NCBI GenBank assembly: GCA_002389175.1
Contig: DGNZ01000345.1
Span: 1-13,940 of the forward strand
Direction: 5' to 3'
Source of the DNA: Rhodospirillaceae bacterium UBA4479
Lineage (GTDB): Bacteria; Pseudomonadota; Alphaproteobacteria; Rhodospirillales; Casp-alpha2
Length of the DNA stretch: 13,940 nucleotides
In this document: in pieces, positions 5,502 to 12,177 of the stretch
Layout: every line of letters starts with the position of its first letter
Position numbering within the stretch: position 1 is the first letter of the stretch
Position numbers and translations under genes: made by a program
Notes under the pieces: model-generated
The model's database searches: none
What the model was told of the DNA's origin: nothing
What the model saw: the letters and a program-made list of their open reading frames with translations, nothing else

Positions 5502-8500
5502 ATGTTCTCAGATTTTTTTATCTCTCGGCCACGTTTCGCATTTGTTGTAGCGATTGTGATCACGTTGGCGGGTGCGATTGCGCTTAATGCCCTGCCAATT
5601 GCGGAATACCCCAACATCACACCGCCGCAAGTCAAAGTGACGGCCAATTATTCGGGTGCCAATGCCGAAGTGGTGAAGCAAAGTATCGCGATCCCCATCG
5701 AAGAACAGGTCAATGGCGTTGATGACATGCTGTATATGTCATCGTCGAGTGGAAACGATGGCAGCTATGAATTAACCGTGACGTTCGCTGTTGGAACCGA
5801 TCCAGATACCGCCGCAGTTAACGTGCAAAACCGTGTTGCGATTGCCACACCGAAGCTGCCGGCAGATGTGACGCGCACGGGTGTTGTGACAAAAAAGCAG
5901 TCATCAAACATGCTGCTGGTGGTCAACGTTGTATCGCCAGATGAAAGCCGGGATGCGATTTTCCTGAGCAACTATGCCTCGATTAACATCGAAGGATCGC
6001 TGTCACGGCTGAACGGTGTCGGAAACGTGTCTCAGTTTGGTCCACTCGATTATGGGATGCGGGTCTGGATGGACCCCGATCGCATGACCGCGCTTGGCAT
6101 TACAACAACAGATGTCGCCAACGCGATCGAAGAGCAGAACCTTCTAGCTACTGCTGGCTCACTTGGCGCACCACCGTTCACCAATGACGCACAATTTCAG
6201 CTCTCGATCCAGGCCAAGGGGCGGCTCGCCACCGTCGAAGAATTCGGTGGCATCATTGTCCGTGCGAATACAGATGGCTCGTTCATCCGGCTGCGCGATA
6301 TCGCGCGCATTGAACTGGGTGCGCAAAGTTATGCCTCGACGGCCAAGCTGAACAACAAACCGTCCACGGCAATCGCGGTGTATCTGTCGCCGGGCGCGAA
6401 TGCATTGGATGTTGCCGACGCCGTATATGCAGAGTTGGAAGTTCTGTCCAAGCGCTACCCTCCGGGCGTGGAAACGAAGATCATTTACGATACGACCAAC
6501 GCTGTCCGCGCATCCATCAAAGAAGTCGTGACCACGATGCTCATCACCTTCGTGTTGGTCGTCATCGTGACGTTTATGTTCCTTGCCGATTGGCGGGCAA
6601 CGCTTGTGCCGACATTGGCCATTCCCGTATCGCTGATCGGCACTCTTGCTGTCTTATTGATTGCAGGATTTTCGATCAACATGATCACGTTGTTCGCATT
6701 TATCTTAGCCATTGGTGTTGTCGTTGATGACAGCATCGTCGTGGTTGAAAACGTGCAGCGGGTCATGGATGAAGATGACCTTGAAGCCGCCGACGCAACA
6801 CGTAAGGCGATGAGAGAAATCACGGGTCCTGTGATTGCAACCACGCTGGTACTGCTGGCGGTGTTTGTGCCTGTCGCTTTTATGCCCGGCGTGACGGGGC
6901 AATTGTATCGACAGTTCGCATTGACCATCTGCGTTGCTGTGTCGTTTTCATCACTGAACGCTTTGACCTTAGCGCCGGCCGTCTGTGCGATTTTGTTCAA
7001 AAAAGGTGCGGGCACCCCAAAGGGGCCGCTGAAATGGTTTGCCTCGTTAGTTGATAGCAGCCGCAATGGATATGTCCGTATTGTTGGTGTCATGGCCCGG
7101 CGTGTCGTGCTGTCGCTGGCCGTATTCGCGATTTTTGGCGGCGCGACTTTTATGATGTTCAAAAACGCGCCGACCGGCTTTTTACCCACCGAAGACAAGG
7201 GCGTCTTGTTCAGTAATGTGCAGCTCCCCGATGGCGCATCGTTGAGCAGAACAAATGAAGTTGTCGCCGACATCGTCGACATGATGCGTGCCACCGAAGG
7301 TGTTCAGGACGTTATTTCTGTCACCGGGTTTAGTATCATTTCCGGTGCTGCCTCGAACTCGGCACTGGTTATTCCGATCCTCACACCTTGGAGTGAGCGC
7401 ACTGGCCCCGGCCTTAAATGGTATGAGATATTAGGGACGCTTAACGCCAAGCTGGCGGGTATCTCCAGCGCCAATGCATTTGCATTCCCGTTACCCCCGA
7501 TCATGGGACTGGGAACATCCGGCGGCATTGAAGCGGAATTACAGGATTTGCAGGATCGTTCGCCGCAGGAAATGGCGGCCGCTGTTCGAAGCCTTGTCGT
7601 TCATGCCAATCAAAGTGGTGAATTTGCGCGCACCTTCTCGACATTCTCGGCAAGTGTGCCGCAGTTGTTCCTCGATGTTGATCGCGATAAGGCACAAGTC
7701 CTTGGCGTGCCGCTGAATCATATTTTCTCGACCCTACAAGCGAATTTCGGGTCTCGTTACATCAACGACTTTAATTTGTATGGAAAGACTTATCAGGTTC
7801 GCATTCAGGCGGAATCCCGTTTCCGCTCTACGATTGACGACATTAACAAACTGTATGTTCGCAACAGTTCAGGCGACATGGTGCCACTGCGCTCTTTGGT
7901 GAATATCAAACCGATTTTGGGACCGCTAAGCATCAAGCGCTATAACCAGTTCCAAAGTGCAAATATCAATGCGACACCAGCACCGGGGGTATCAACGGGG
8001 GACGCTATTCCTGCGATGGAAAAACTCGCCGCCGAGGCATTGCCAGACGGTTATGCGCTGAGCTGGACCGGGACTGCGTTGCAGGAACAAGAAGCGGGGG
8101 CACTTATAATAGCGATTTTCAGTCTCGCACTTGTCTTTGCCTATTTGTTCCTTGTTGCACAGTATGAAAGTTGGACGGTCCCGCTTTCTGTGATTTTATC
8201 CGTTGTTATTGCCGCCTTTGGGGCGCTGATACCGATTACCCTTTTGCCGTTCTTGAATTTCAACCTGTATGCGCAAATAGGTTTGGTCATGCTGATTGGG
8301 CTGTCTGCTAAAAGCGCCATTCTGATCGTCGAATTTGCCAAGGTCCGGCGCGAAGATGGTTTAAGTATCTATGATGCTGCCATGGAAGCGGCACGGCTGC
8401 GGTTCCGTGCCGTGATGATGACGGCACTGTCGTTTATTCTTGGCGTCTCAACATTGATCGTTGCATCCGGTGCAGGTGCGGCCAGTCGGGTTTCCGTCGG

Positions 8501-8624
8501 GTTTGTGGTTTTCGGCGGTATGATCGCGGCGACGTTCATCGGGATATTCTTTATCCCACCCCTTTATGTGGCGATCCAGTCCTTGCGCGAAAAAATACGC
8601 CCGCCGAAAGCGAAAACGACTTAG
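5502..8624 (+). CDS. RND multidrug efflux transporter permease (HAE1 family, AcrB-like)
   Basis: A full-length 1040-residue inner-membrane, proton-driven drug exporter that works as a trimer with a periplasmic adaptor and an outer-membrane channel. It opens with FFISRPRFAFVVAIVITLAG (TM1). The first large periplasmic loop follows with LPIAEYPNITPP and the repeat-type porter domains. TM4 carries the proton-relay pair D409-D410 in GVVVDDSIVVVEN (AcrB D407/D408). TM10 has K937 in GLSAKSAILIVEFAK (AcrB K940), and an arginine near 969 in RLRFRAVMMTA lies where AcrB has R971. Twelve membrane segments are consistent with the hydrophobic blocks. It starts three bases after the adaptor stop, so the two are one operon with likely translational coupling, which would make pump expression sensitive to the adaptor frameshift. 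No outer-membrane factor gene is in the window, so a TolC-like channel must be encoded elsewhere. Substrates are unknown. Confidence 0.96.
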   Translation: MFSDFFISRPRFAFVVAIVITLAGAIALNALPIAEYPNITPPQVKVTANYSGANAEVVKQSIAIPIEEQVNGVDDMLYMSSSSGNDGSYELTVTFAVGTDPDTAAVNVQNRVAIATPKLPADVTRTGVVTKKQSSNMLLVVNVVSPDESRDAIFLSNYASINIEGSLSRLNGVGNVSQFGPLDYGMRVWMDPDRMTALGITTTDVANAIEEQNLLATAGSLGAPPFTNDAQFQLSIQAKGRLATVEEFGGIIVRANTDGSFIRLRDIARIELGAQSYASTAKLNNKPSTAIAVYLSPGANALDVADAVYAELEVLSKRYPPGVETKIIYDTTNAVRASIKEVVTTMLITFVLVVIVTFMFLADWRATLVPTLAIPVSLIGTLAVLLIAGFSINMITLFAFILAIGVVVDDSIVVVENVQRVMDEDDLEAADATRKAMREITGPVIATTLVLLAVFVPVAFMPGVTGQLYRQFALTICVAVSFSSLNALTLAPAVCAILFKKGAGTPKGPLKWFASLVDSSRNGYVRIVGVMARRVVLSLAVFAIFGGATFMMFKNAPTGFLPTEDKGVLFSNVQLPDGASLSRTNEVVADIVDMMRATEGVQDVISVTGFSIISGAASNSALVIPILTPWSERTGPGLKWYEILGTLNAKLAGISSANAFAFPLPPIMGLGTSGGIEAELQDLQDRSPQEMAAAVRSLVVHANQSGEFARTFSTFSASVPQLFLDVDRDKAQVLGVPLNHIFSTLQANFGSRYINDFNLYGKTYQVRIQAESRFRSTIDDINKLYVRNSSGDMVPLRSLVNIKPILGPLSIKRYNQFQSANINATPAPGVSTGDAIPAMEKLAAEALPDGYALSWTGTALQEQEAGALIIAIFSLALVFAYLFLVAQYESWTVPLSVILSVVIAAFGALIPITLLPFLNFNLYAQIGLVMLIGLSAKSAILIVEFAKVRREDGLSIYDAAMEAARLRFRAVMMTALSFILGVSTLIVASGAGAASRVSVGFVVFGGMIAATFIGIFFIPPLYVAIQSLREKIRPPKAKTT

Positions 8625-8656
8625 TCAGAGTTTTAGAGCGTGTCTTAACGAACGCA

Positions 8657-8697
8657 AGCGCGCGCTATGCCTTTGATATTTTAGGCAAGCGCGCGCT
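8657..8697. terminator. Bidirectional terminator hairpin between convergent genes
   Basis: AGCGCGCGCT at 8657-8666 and again at 8688-8697 form a 10-bp GC-rich stem; the sequence is its own reverse complement. It is extended inward, past one bulged A, by TGCCT (8668-8672)/AGGCA (8683-8687), leaving a 10-nt AT-rich loop. It fills the 79-bp gap between the pump gene and the RraA-like gene, which face each other. No strong T-run follows on either strand, so it may act as a barrier or with Rho. Confidence 0.65.
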
Positions 8698-8703
8698 CGT
8701 CGA

Positions 8704-9366
8704 TCAGGTAATAATTTCGGCAGCAGGCAGGCCTAAACGATCGACTGTGTTGTCGCCATTTCGGATGCCCGCGATGGTGTCTTCTTCTTGGGCAATTTTT
8801 TCCAGCGATGCTTTCAGCAACCGTTCGTGTTGCGCCAACGGCACCACGGCAACGCCGTCGTCATCACCGACGATGATATCGCCGGGCGATACCGGGCAAT
8901 CACCACAAGAAACGGTGCCATCGATGACGCCACCAAAACCCTTGTGCGGGCCGGCAGGTACGATCGCTGACGAATACGCAGCGAATCCCAGTTCGCGAAT
9001 TTCTGCGACATCACGGATCGCCCCATCAACAACGATGCCAGCAACGCCGCGATAGATGGCGGCTTCGGTCATGATGCCGCCCCAGATGGCGACGTTTTCA
9101 GACCCGCGGGCATCGATAATCATCACTTCGCCGGGTTTGCACATGCCAATCAGTGTGTGCGGTGCTGCGTTATCACCGGACATACATGTGACGGTGCGCG
9201 CTTGGCCACACAGCTTCATGCCCTGCCATACAGGATTGATTCGCCCGGCCATAACCTGTGTGCGGTTCATGACATCAGAGACGATGGCAGGCGGAATGGC
9301 GCGCCAGGCATCAATCACGTCAGCGGGAAGTGTTTCGAATGATACGTCGTATTTTTGTATGGCCAC
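8704..9366 (-). CDS. RraA-like / 4-hydroxy-4-methyl-2-oxoglutarate aldolase family protein
   Basis: A 220-residue protein of the RraA / HMG-CHA aldolase fold. The class II pyruvate-aldolase members cleave 4-hydroxy-4-methyl- or 4-carboxy-4-hydroxy-2-oxoadipate to pyruvate products and decarboxylate oxaloacetate with a divalent metal. RraA itself instead inhibits RNase E. The aldolase signature G-x20-R-D is present: G97, then R118-D119 in VVDGAIRD. This favours an enzyme over a pure RNase regulator. The core SDVMNRTQVMAGRI (30-43) and the glycine-rich DARGSENVAIWGG match the family. The start is GTG at 9366, preferred over an in-frame ATG at 9450 because GAGGA lies four bases upstream of it and the ATG has no such site. 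Neighbours include no aromatic ring-cleavage genes, so the pathway is open. The N-terminal Cys-rich stretch (C53, C61, C76) has no assigned role. Confidence 0.85.
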   Translation of the reverse strand: MAIQKYDVSFETLPADVIDAWRAIPPAIVSDVMNRTQVMAGRINPVWQGMKLCGQARTVTCMSGDNAAPHTLIGMCKPGEVMIIDARGSENVAIWGGIMTEAAIYRGVAGIVVDGAIRDVAEIRELGFAAYSSAIVPAGPHKGFGGVIDGTVSCGDCPVSPGDIIVGDDDGVAVVPLAQHERLLKASLEKIAQEEDTIAGIRNGDNTVDRLGLPAAEIIT

Positions 9367-9452
9367 GGAATCCTCATGAGTTTGTGAAAGTTTGATCGGA
9401 ACACTAACGATGCATTTCCGGTCTCGCAACCGGGTCACAAAAAGATACACGA

Positions 9453-9494
9453 ATGATCACAAGTTTGTGCCCACATCAAATTGTGGACGATCAT
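9453..9494. promoter_or_regulatory. Nested dyads in the divergent RraA-like / hypothetical gap
   Basis: CACAA-GT-TTGTG (9458-9469) and CCACA-TCAAAT-TGTGG (9471-9486) stand side by side, enclosed by ATGATC (9453-9458) and GATCAT (9489-9494). They lie in the 191-bp divergent gap, so one regulator could serve both genes. No adjacent regulator gene exists. The regulator's identity and any binding are inference. Confidence 0.35.
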
Positions 9495-9557
9495 CACTTG
9501 CAGGCGCTGTGTGCGTCAGAAACAATGCGCCAAATCAAAGATTGCCCGGAGTCGTTT

Positions 9558-9974
9558 ATGCTAAAAAGTTTATTGGGTTTGGTGGGGCTTGGTGGCCCTG
9601 AATACGATGCGAAAATTCTTGCCCGCGATGCACGGTCAATGATCGACATGGTGCATGGTCAGCATGGCGCGGCGTCGCTAGAGAGCATTGCTGCCACCTG
9701 CCGCGAACATATTAATCTGGTGCATGAACGCGGGCTCAACGACCCGCAATTCTATGAACAGGGCATTGTTCAGCTAACTGAATTGAACAAAGCGGCCCGC
9801 ATGCGCCGCGAAAACGCCGTGTGGTCGGGGATTACGCTCGCCGTAATTTACGTGAGGGCAGAAATTCTAGGCGACTTGGGCATGCCTGCGAAAAATGTGA
9901 TCGAGGGCTTCATGCAAAAGTGGGAGCATGACGGCAATCTAGGGGATGAATACGAAGGCACCGATATCTACTGA
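9558..9974 (+). CDS. Hypothetical protein, soluble, mostly helical
   Basis: I do not recognise this family. The likely product is 138 residues from the ATG at 9558, which has GGAG (9548-9551) six bases upstream. The frame is open back to 9453, but the extension has no ribosome site, reads unlike the rest and overlaps the dyads of the divergent control region. The protein starts MLKSLLGLVGLGGPEYDAK, too short and glycine-rich to be a clear signal peptide. It continues as amphipathic helices (ARDARSMIDMVHGQHG, ESIAATCREHINLVHERG) and ends in an acidic tail, GDEYEGTDIY. It has two histidines and one cysteine in its first half but no known metal or nucleotide motif. It diverges from the RraA-like gene and converges on the small membrane protein gene 29 bp away. 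Real-gene status rests on the ribosome site and protein-like composition. Confidence 0.7.
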   Translation: MLKSLLGLVGLGGPEYDAKILARDARSMIDMVHGQHGAASLESIAATCREHINLVHERGLNDPQFYEQGIVQLTELNKAARMRRENAVWSGITLAVIYVRAEILGDLGMPAKNVIEGFMQKWEHDGNLGDEYEGTDIY

Positions 9975-10003
9975 TATCAGCGGCTTAAACGTATTTTCCC
10001 AAA

Positions 10004-10216
10004 CTAGTTTTGTGCGAGAGCCGGCACCGCTTGTGCGGCAGGGGCTGATTCTGGACCGATGTCAGATGCGCTGATCAGGCCATCATGGGCCGTGGCAAAG
10101 AAAACCACCGTAATCACCAAAAATGCGACCGCAACGGATATCCGCATGAAGTTGCCCAGTTTGTCCCACGGTCCCGCTTCTGCGTATGCCCGTTGGCCTT
10201 CTGCGATATCGCTCAT
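10004..10216 (-). CDS. Small single-pass membrane protein of unknown function
   Basis: A 70-residue product from the ATG at 10216, chosen because GGAG sits eight bases upstream; longer in-frame starts up to 10282 have no such site. The N-terminus (MSDIAEGQRAYAEAGPWDK) is polar. One hydrophobic helix spans about residues 26-43 (ISVAVAFLVITVVFFATA), and the tail is rich in Ala, Pro and Ser. Its size and topology resemble small oxidase subunits such as the aa3-type subunit IV of alphaproteobacteria, but no oxidase gene is nearby and the match is not strong enough to name it. It is the last gene of the minus-strand block headed by the 28-codon peptide gene, 147 bp behind the YHS gene, and converges with the hypothetical gene. 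Confidence 0.6.
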   Translation of the reverse strand: MSDIAEGQRAYAEAGPWDKLGNFMRISVAVAFLVITVVFFATAHDGLISASDIGPESAPAAQAVPALAQN

Positions 10217-10331
10217 AGCTTCTGCTCCAATGCCTTGATTTGGCGTGATGATTTCATCACTAGACATGGGCATTAAGGCCAAAAAAGGGCAAAGGAAAGG
10301 TTAATTCCCGGAAATGCGGTGAATACTTACA

Positions 10332-10371
10332 ATTTATAACAAAAGCCGAGGCCGCCGAATTCGTTATAAAT
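10332..10371. promoter_or_regulatory. 9-bp inverted repeat across the YHS gene stop
   Basis: ATTTATAAC (10332-10340) and GTTATAAAT (10363-10371) are perfect inverted copies with a 22-bp GC-rich centre. The right arm contains the TAA stop of the YHS gene (minus strand, 10366-10364). It could be a 3'-end hairpin for that gene or an operator ahead of the small membrane protein gene; sequence alone does not decide. Confidence 0.4.
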
Positions 10372-10828
10372 CCGCGCGAAGACCCGGCCAGTTTTTATCG
10401 CCGACTTTGATATTGGCAGCCTGATCTGATTGCCAACGCGACCGCACGCCCTTGGAATAATTCAGGTACAGTGCGCCATCGACAACGGACCATGCCTCGG
10501 GATCGGTGGGGGCGGTATAGCCGCGCGATACGGCATAGGCACAATAGCCGCCATATTTAGGGGCATATTTTTCTGGGTCAGCCGAGAAAGTGGCCATGTT
10601 TTCTTGGCTGGCAAACCGCCAATCGGCCCCGTCCCAAGTGAAACTATGTGCGGCGTCGCCTTTGACGGGCTTTTTCTGGGTGAAGTAGGCGACCGGGTCA
10701 TAGCCATTGATTGCGGTGCCGCTTGATTGATAGGTCACGTCGCCCGCTTGCAGGGACGTTACGGCAACAAAGCTTAAGGCCGCGCCCAGAAAAAGACGGC
10801 GGCTGAATTGAGAATTAAAAAGGGTCAT
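10364..10828 (-). CDS. Tat-exported YHS domain-containing protein
   Basis: A 154-residue periplasmic protein. The N-terminus has a twin-arginine motif S9-R10-R11-L12-F13-L14, then a hydrophobic stretch and a likely cleavage near SLQA/GD at residue 28. The YHS domain follows with INGYDPVAYFTQKKPVKG and later YGGYCAYAVSRG and PEAWSVVDGALYLNYS, the hallmarks of the YHS (seleno)protein group. YHS domains occur in metal-handling proteins and some copper ATPases, and a metal or redox role is likely but unproven. Tat export suggests folding or cofactor loading before export. GGAGA lies seven bases before the ATG at 10828, and an AGCAACACATGA element four bases further up matches the leader of the 28-codon gene. 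It follows the binding-protein gene by 104 bp on the same strand. Confidence 0.87.
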   Translation of the reverse strand: MTLFNSQFSRRLFLGAALSFVAVTSLQAGDVTYQSSGTAINGYDPVAYFTQKKPVKGDAAHSFTWDGADWRFASQENMATFSADPEKYAPKYGGYCAYAVSRGYTAPTDPEAWSVVDGALYLNYSKGVRSRWQSDQAANIKVGDKNWPGLRADL

Positions 10829-10844
10829 ATCGAAATCTCCGATG

Positions 10845-10856
10845 TCATGTGTTGCT
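10845..10856 (-). promoter_or_regulatory. Leader element AGCAACACATGA, copy 1 (YHS gene)
   Basis: On the minus strand AGCAACACATGA ends four bases before the Shine-Dalgarno GGAGA (10840-10836) of the YHS gene. The identical 12-mer lies at 12191-12202, ending two bases before the Shine-Dalgarno of the 28-codon gene. A neighbouring palindrome CTTTATATAAAG (10857-10868) is AT-rich enough to be part of a promoter. Confidence 0.4.
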
Positions 10857-10926
10857 CTTTATATAAAGCGACAATCCCTCACTGGCTTCTCACAAGTACG
10901 TCAGCGTTTCGTTATTGATAAGGTTG

Positions 10927-10946
10927 GGCGGGTTACTGCCCCCGCC
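10927..10946 (-). terminator. Hairpin overlapping the binding-protein stop codon
   Basis: GGCGGG (10927-10932) pairs with CCCGCC (10941-10946) around an 8-nt loop containing the TAA stop (10935-10933, minus strand). It can extend to TTGG/CCAA with one bulged G. The minus-strand transcript continues with CAACCTTATC rather than a U-run, so it is a weak terminator at best. Confidence 0.3.
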
Positions 10947-12009
10947 AACGCTGGAACGTGGCTTCGATCTTGGGGCCGAACTCTGCCCAGAACGCAGTAT
11001 CGACGGCGAGGGCGGTACGGAATTTGCCCGGCGATGTGGGCAGTTCTGCGCGGACATTCTGCGGCACGGCATCCAAGCCCGATTGGCGCGCCGGACCAAA
11101 CCACAGCCGAATGCTGAGTTCCGCCAACCGCCCGGCGTCGGTGGCATAACTGACAAAGCGCTGGGCATTGGCCAATTTGGTACTGGCCGCAGGAATCGCC
11201 CAATAGGTCGTGCGCCACAGTTGGCGATCCCATATTAATGTGACGGGCCGACGTGCGCCCTGGCGCGGACGCAGAAAGCGTCCCGCATAGGCGGTGGTCA
11301 TCGATACCAGTCCCTCGTTCAACAGTTTTTCAGCGCCTTCACCGGATCGCCAAAACACCAGAGAGGGTTTGATGGAGTCGAGTTTCGCCAACGCGCGCTC
11401 GACGCCGCCCGGTCGGCGCAGCACGTCGTATACATCTTCGTTGGGAATACCATCCGCCATCAGTGCGACTTCTAGCGTTCCTTCGGCATTGGTGGACATG
11501 CCGCGCTTGCCAGGAAAATTCTGAAGGTTGAAAAAGTCTTTTAGGGTTTGTGGGGGGAACTTGGCGAATGTTGTGGTGTCGTAGGCGATGGCCTGTGACC
11601 AGATCATCGCACCCACACCACAAGGGTGCAGCGTGCCCTCGACAAAATCATCCAGAATACCATTGCCGAGCAATTCGGCGGCATCGACCTTGCGGAACAC
11701 GCCGTCGGCACAGCCGCGGGTTAAGTCGGCGCGTTCTACATCGACCACATCGACTGGACTTTTCGATGACTTGGATAAGAACCCGTCTTTTGAAAAATCA
11801 CCGTTGTGATAATGGATCCGAACGCCAATCCCGGTTTCACGGGTAAAGGGTTTAAAGACCGCAGCTTCTTGGGCAGCACTGTAAAAGCCGCTCCACGTCG
11901 CGACGGTGATTGGGTCGCCAGATTGTGCATTCGCTGGCGCGGATAAAATCATGCTGCCCATCAGGGCCAGGCATATCGTCGCAATCGATTTTAGGGGTCT
12001 ATGTCGCAT
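10933..12009 (-). CDS. Periplasmic substrate-binding protein (PotD/PotF-like)
   Basis: A 358-residue type 2 periplasmic binding protein of the spermidine/putrescine-like group that delivers a ligand to an ABC importer. Residues 1-28 form a Sec signal peptide (basic HRPLK, hydrophobic core, APANA cleavage). The first lobe begins ITVATWSGFYSAAQEAAVFKPFTRETGI, typical of PotD-like proteins. It contains CGVGAMIWSQAIAYDTTTF and the hinge PQTLKDFFNLQNFPGKRG, where FPGKR is a family hallmark. The second lobe carries WRSGEGAEKLLNEG and the late YWAIPAAS and RFVSYATD. No ABC permease or ATPase is present in the window, so it is an orphan here. The ATG at 12009 has no good ribosome site, and its AT lies in the arm of a perfect 7-bp hairpin. 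The 28-codon gene ends 81 bp upstream on the same strand, and the YHS gene follows 104 bp downstream. The ligand could be a polyamine or another small cation; this is not settled. Confidence 0.87.
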   Translation of the reverse strand: MRHRPLKSIATICLALMGSMILSAPANAQSGDPITVATWSGFYSAAQEAAVFKPFTRETGIGVRIHYHNGDFSKDGFLSKSSKSPVDVVDVERADLTRGCADGVFRKVDAAELLGNGILDDFVEGTLHPCGVGAMIWSQAIAYDTTTFAKFPPQTLKDFFNLQNFPGKRGMSTNAEGTLEVALMADGIPNEDVYDVLRRPGGVERALAKLDSIKPSLVFWRSGEGAEKLLNEGLVSMTTAYAGRFLRPRQGARRPVTLIWDRQLWRTTYWAIPAASTKLANAQRFVSYATDAGRLAELSIRLWFGPARQSGLDAVPQNVRAELPTSPGKFRTALAVDTAFWAEFGPKIEATFQRWRGQ

Positions 12010-12028
12010 CGCGTTTACTTTACGCGAT
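12008..12028 (-). promoter_or_regulatory. Perfect hairpin enclosing the binding-protein start codon
   Basis: ATCGCGT (12008-12014) and ACGCGAT (12022-12028) are 7-bp inverted copies with a 7-nt spacer. In the minus-strand mRNA the A and U of the AUG (12009-12008) are paired in this stem, and no ribosome site lies outside it. It could control translation or be a protein operator. Confidence 0.45.
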
Positions 12029-12036
12029 TGGCCCCG

Positions 12037-12066
12037 CTGCTGGGAACGGGAAATCGTGCCCAGCAG
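12037..12066 (-). promoter_or_regulatory. Second leader hairpin upstream of the binding-protein gene
   Basis: CTGCTGGG (12037-12044) pairs perfectly with CCCAGCAG (12059-12066) around a 14-nt loop. It lies between the 28-codon gene's stop and the start-codon hairpin, leaving 8 nt between the two stems. It may be an attenuator, an RNA-stability element or a weak terminator; no U-run follows on the minus strand. Confidence 0.45.
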
Positions 12067-12090
12067 GTTGTATCTATGTCGTGAGTTTAG

Positions 12091-12177
12091 TTAACCGGCC
12101 AGATAAGTGACGTTCAGGGCGGCTGCGATGCCGATAAGGGCGACGAAAAACAGGGTGTTAAAAATAACGGTTCGCAT
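12091..12177 (-). CDS. 28-residue hydrophobic small protein
   Basis: A short open frame from the ATG at 12177 to TAA at 12093-12091. TTGGAGA (12190-12184, minus strand) gives a strong Shine-Dalgarno seven bases before the start, which is the main reason to call it real. The peptide begins MRTVIFNTLFFVALIG and continues with alanines to end YLAG, forming one membrane helix with a positive N-terminus. It has no run of a single regulatory amino acid, so it is not a classical biosynthetic attenuator peptide. It is the first gene after the divergent control region shared with the LysR gene and precedes the binding-protein gene by 81 bp containing two hairpins. It may be a small inner-membrane protein or a leader whose translation opens the downstream hairpin. 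Family unknown. Confidence 0.6.
   Translation of the reverse strand: MRTVIFNTLFFVALIGIAAALNVTYLAG

Noticed and set aside
6485..7294. 269-codon open frame antisense to the RND pump gene
   Set aside because: It lies wholly inside the strongly conserved pump gene, its translation is low-complexity (Thr/Ser/Ala/Asn-rich) and no ribosome site or family was seen. It is a shadow of the sense codons.
9367..9450. 28-codon upstream ATG start for the RraA-like gene
   Set aside because: No Shine-Dalgarno precedes it. The GTG at 9366 has GAGGA, and family homology begins shortly after it.
9453..9557. 35-codon N-terminal extension of the hypothetical protein
   Set aside because: There is no ribosome site, the composition is unlike the remainder, and it overlaps symmetrical control DNA. 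The ATG at 9558 has GGAG at good spacing.
11998..12081. 9-bp direct repeat TCTATGTCG at 11998-12006 and 12073-12081
   Set aside because: It is short, partly inside the signal-peptide codons of the binding-protein gene, and within what chance would give in a window this size.
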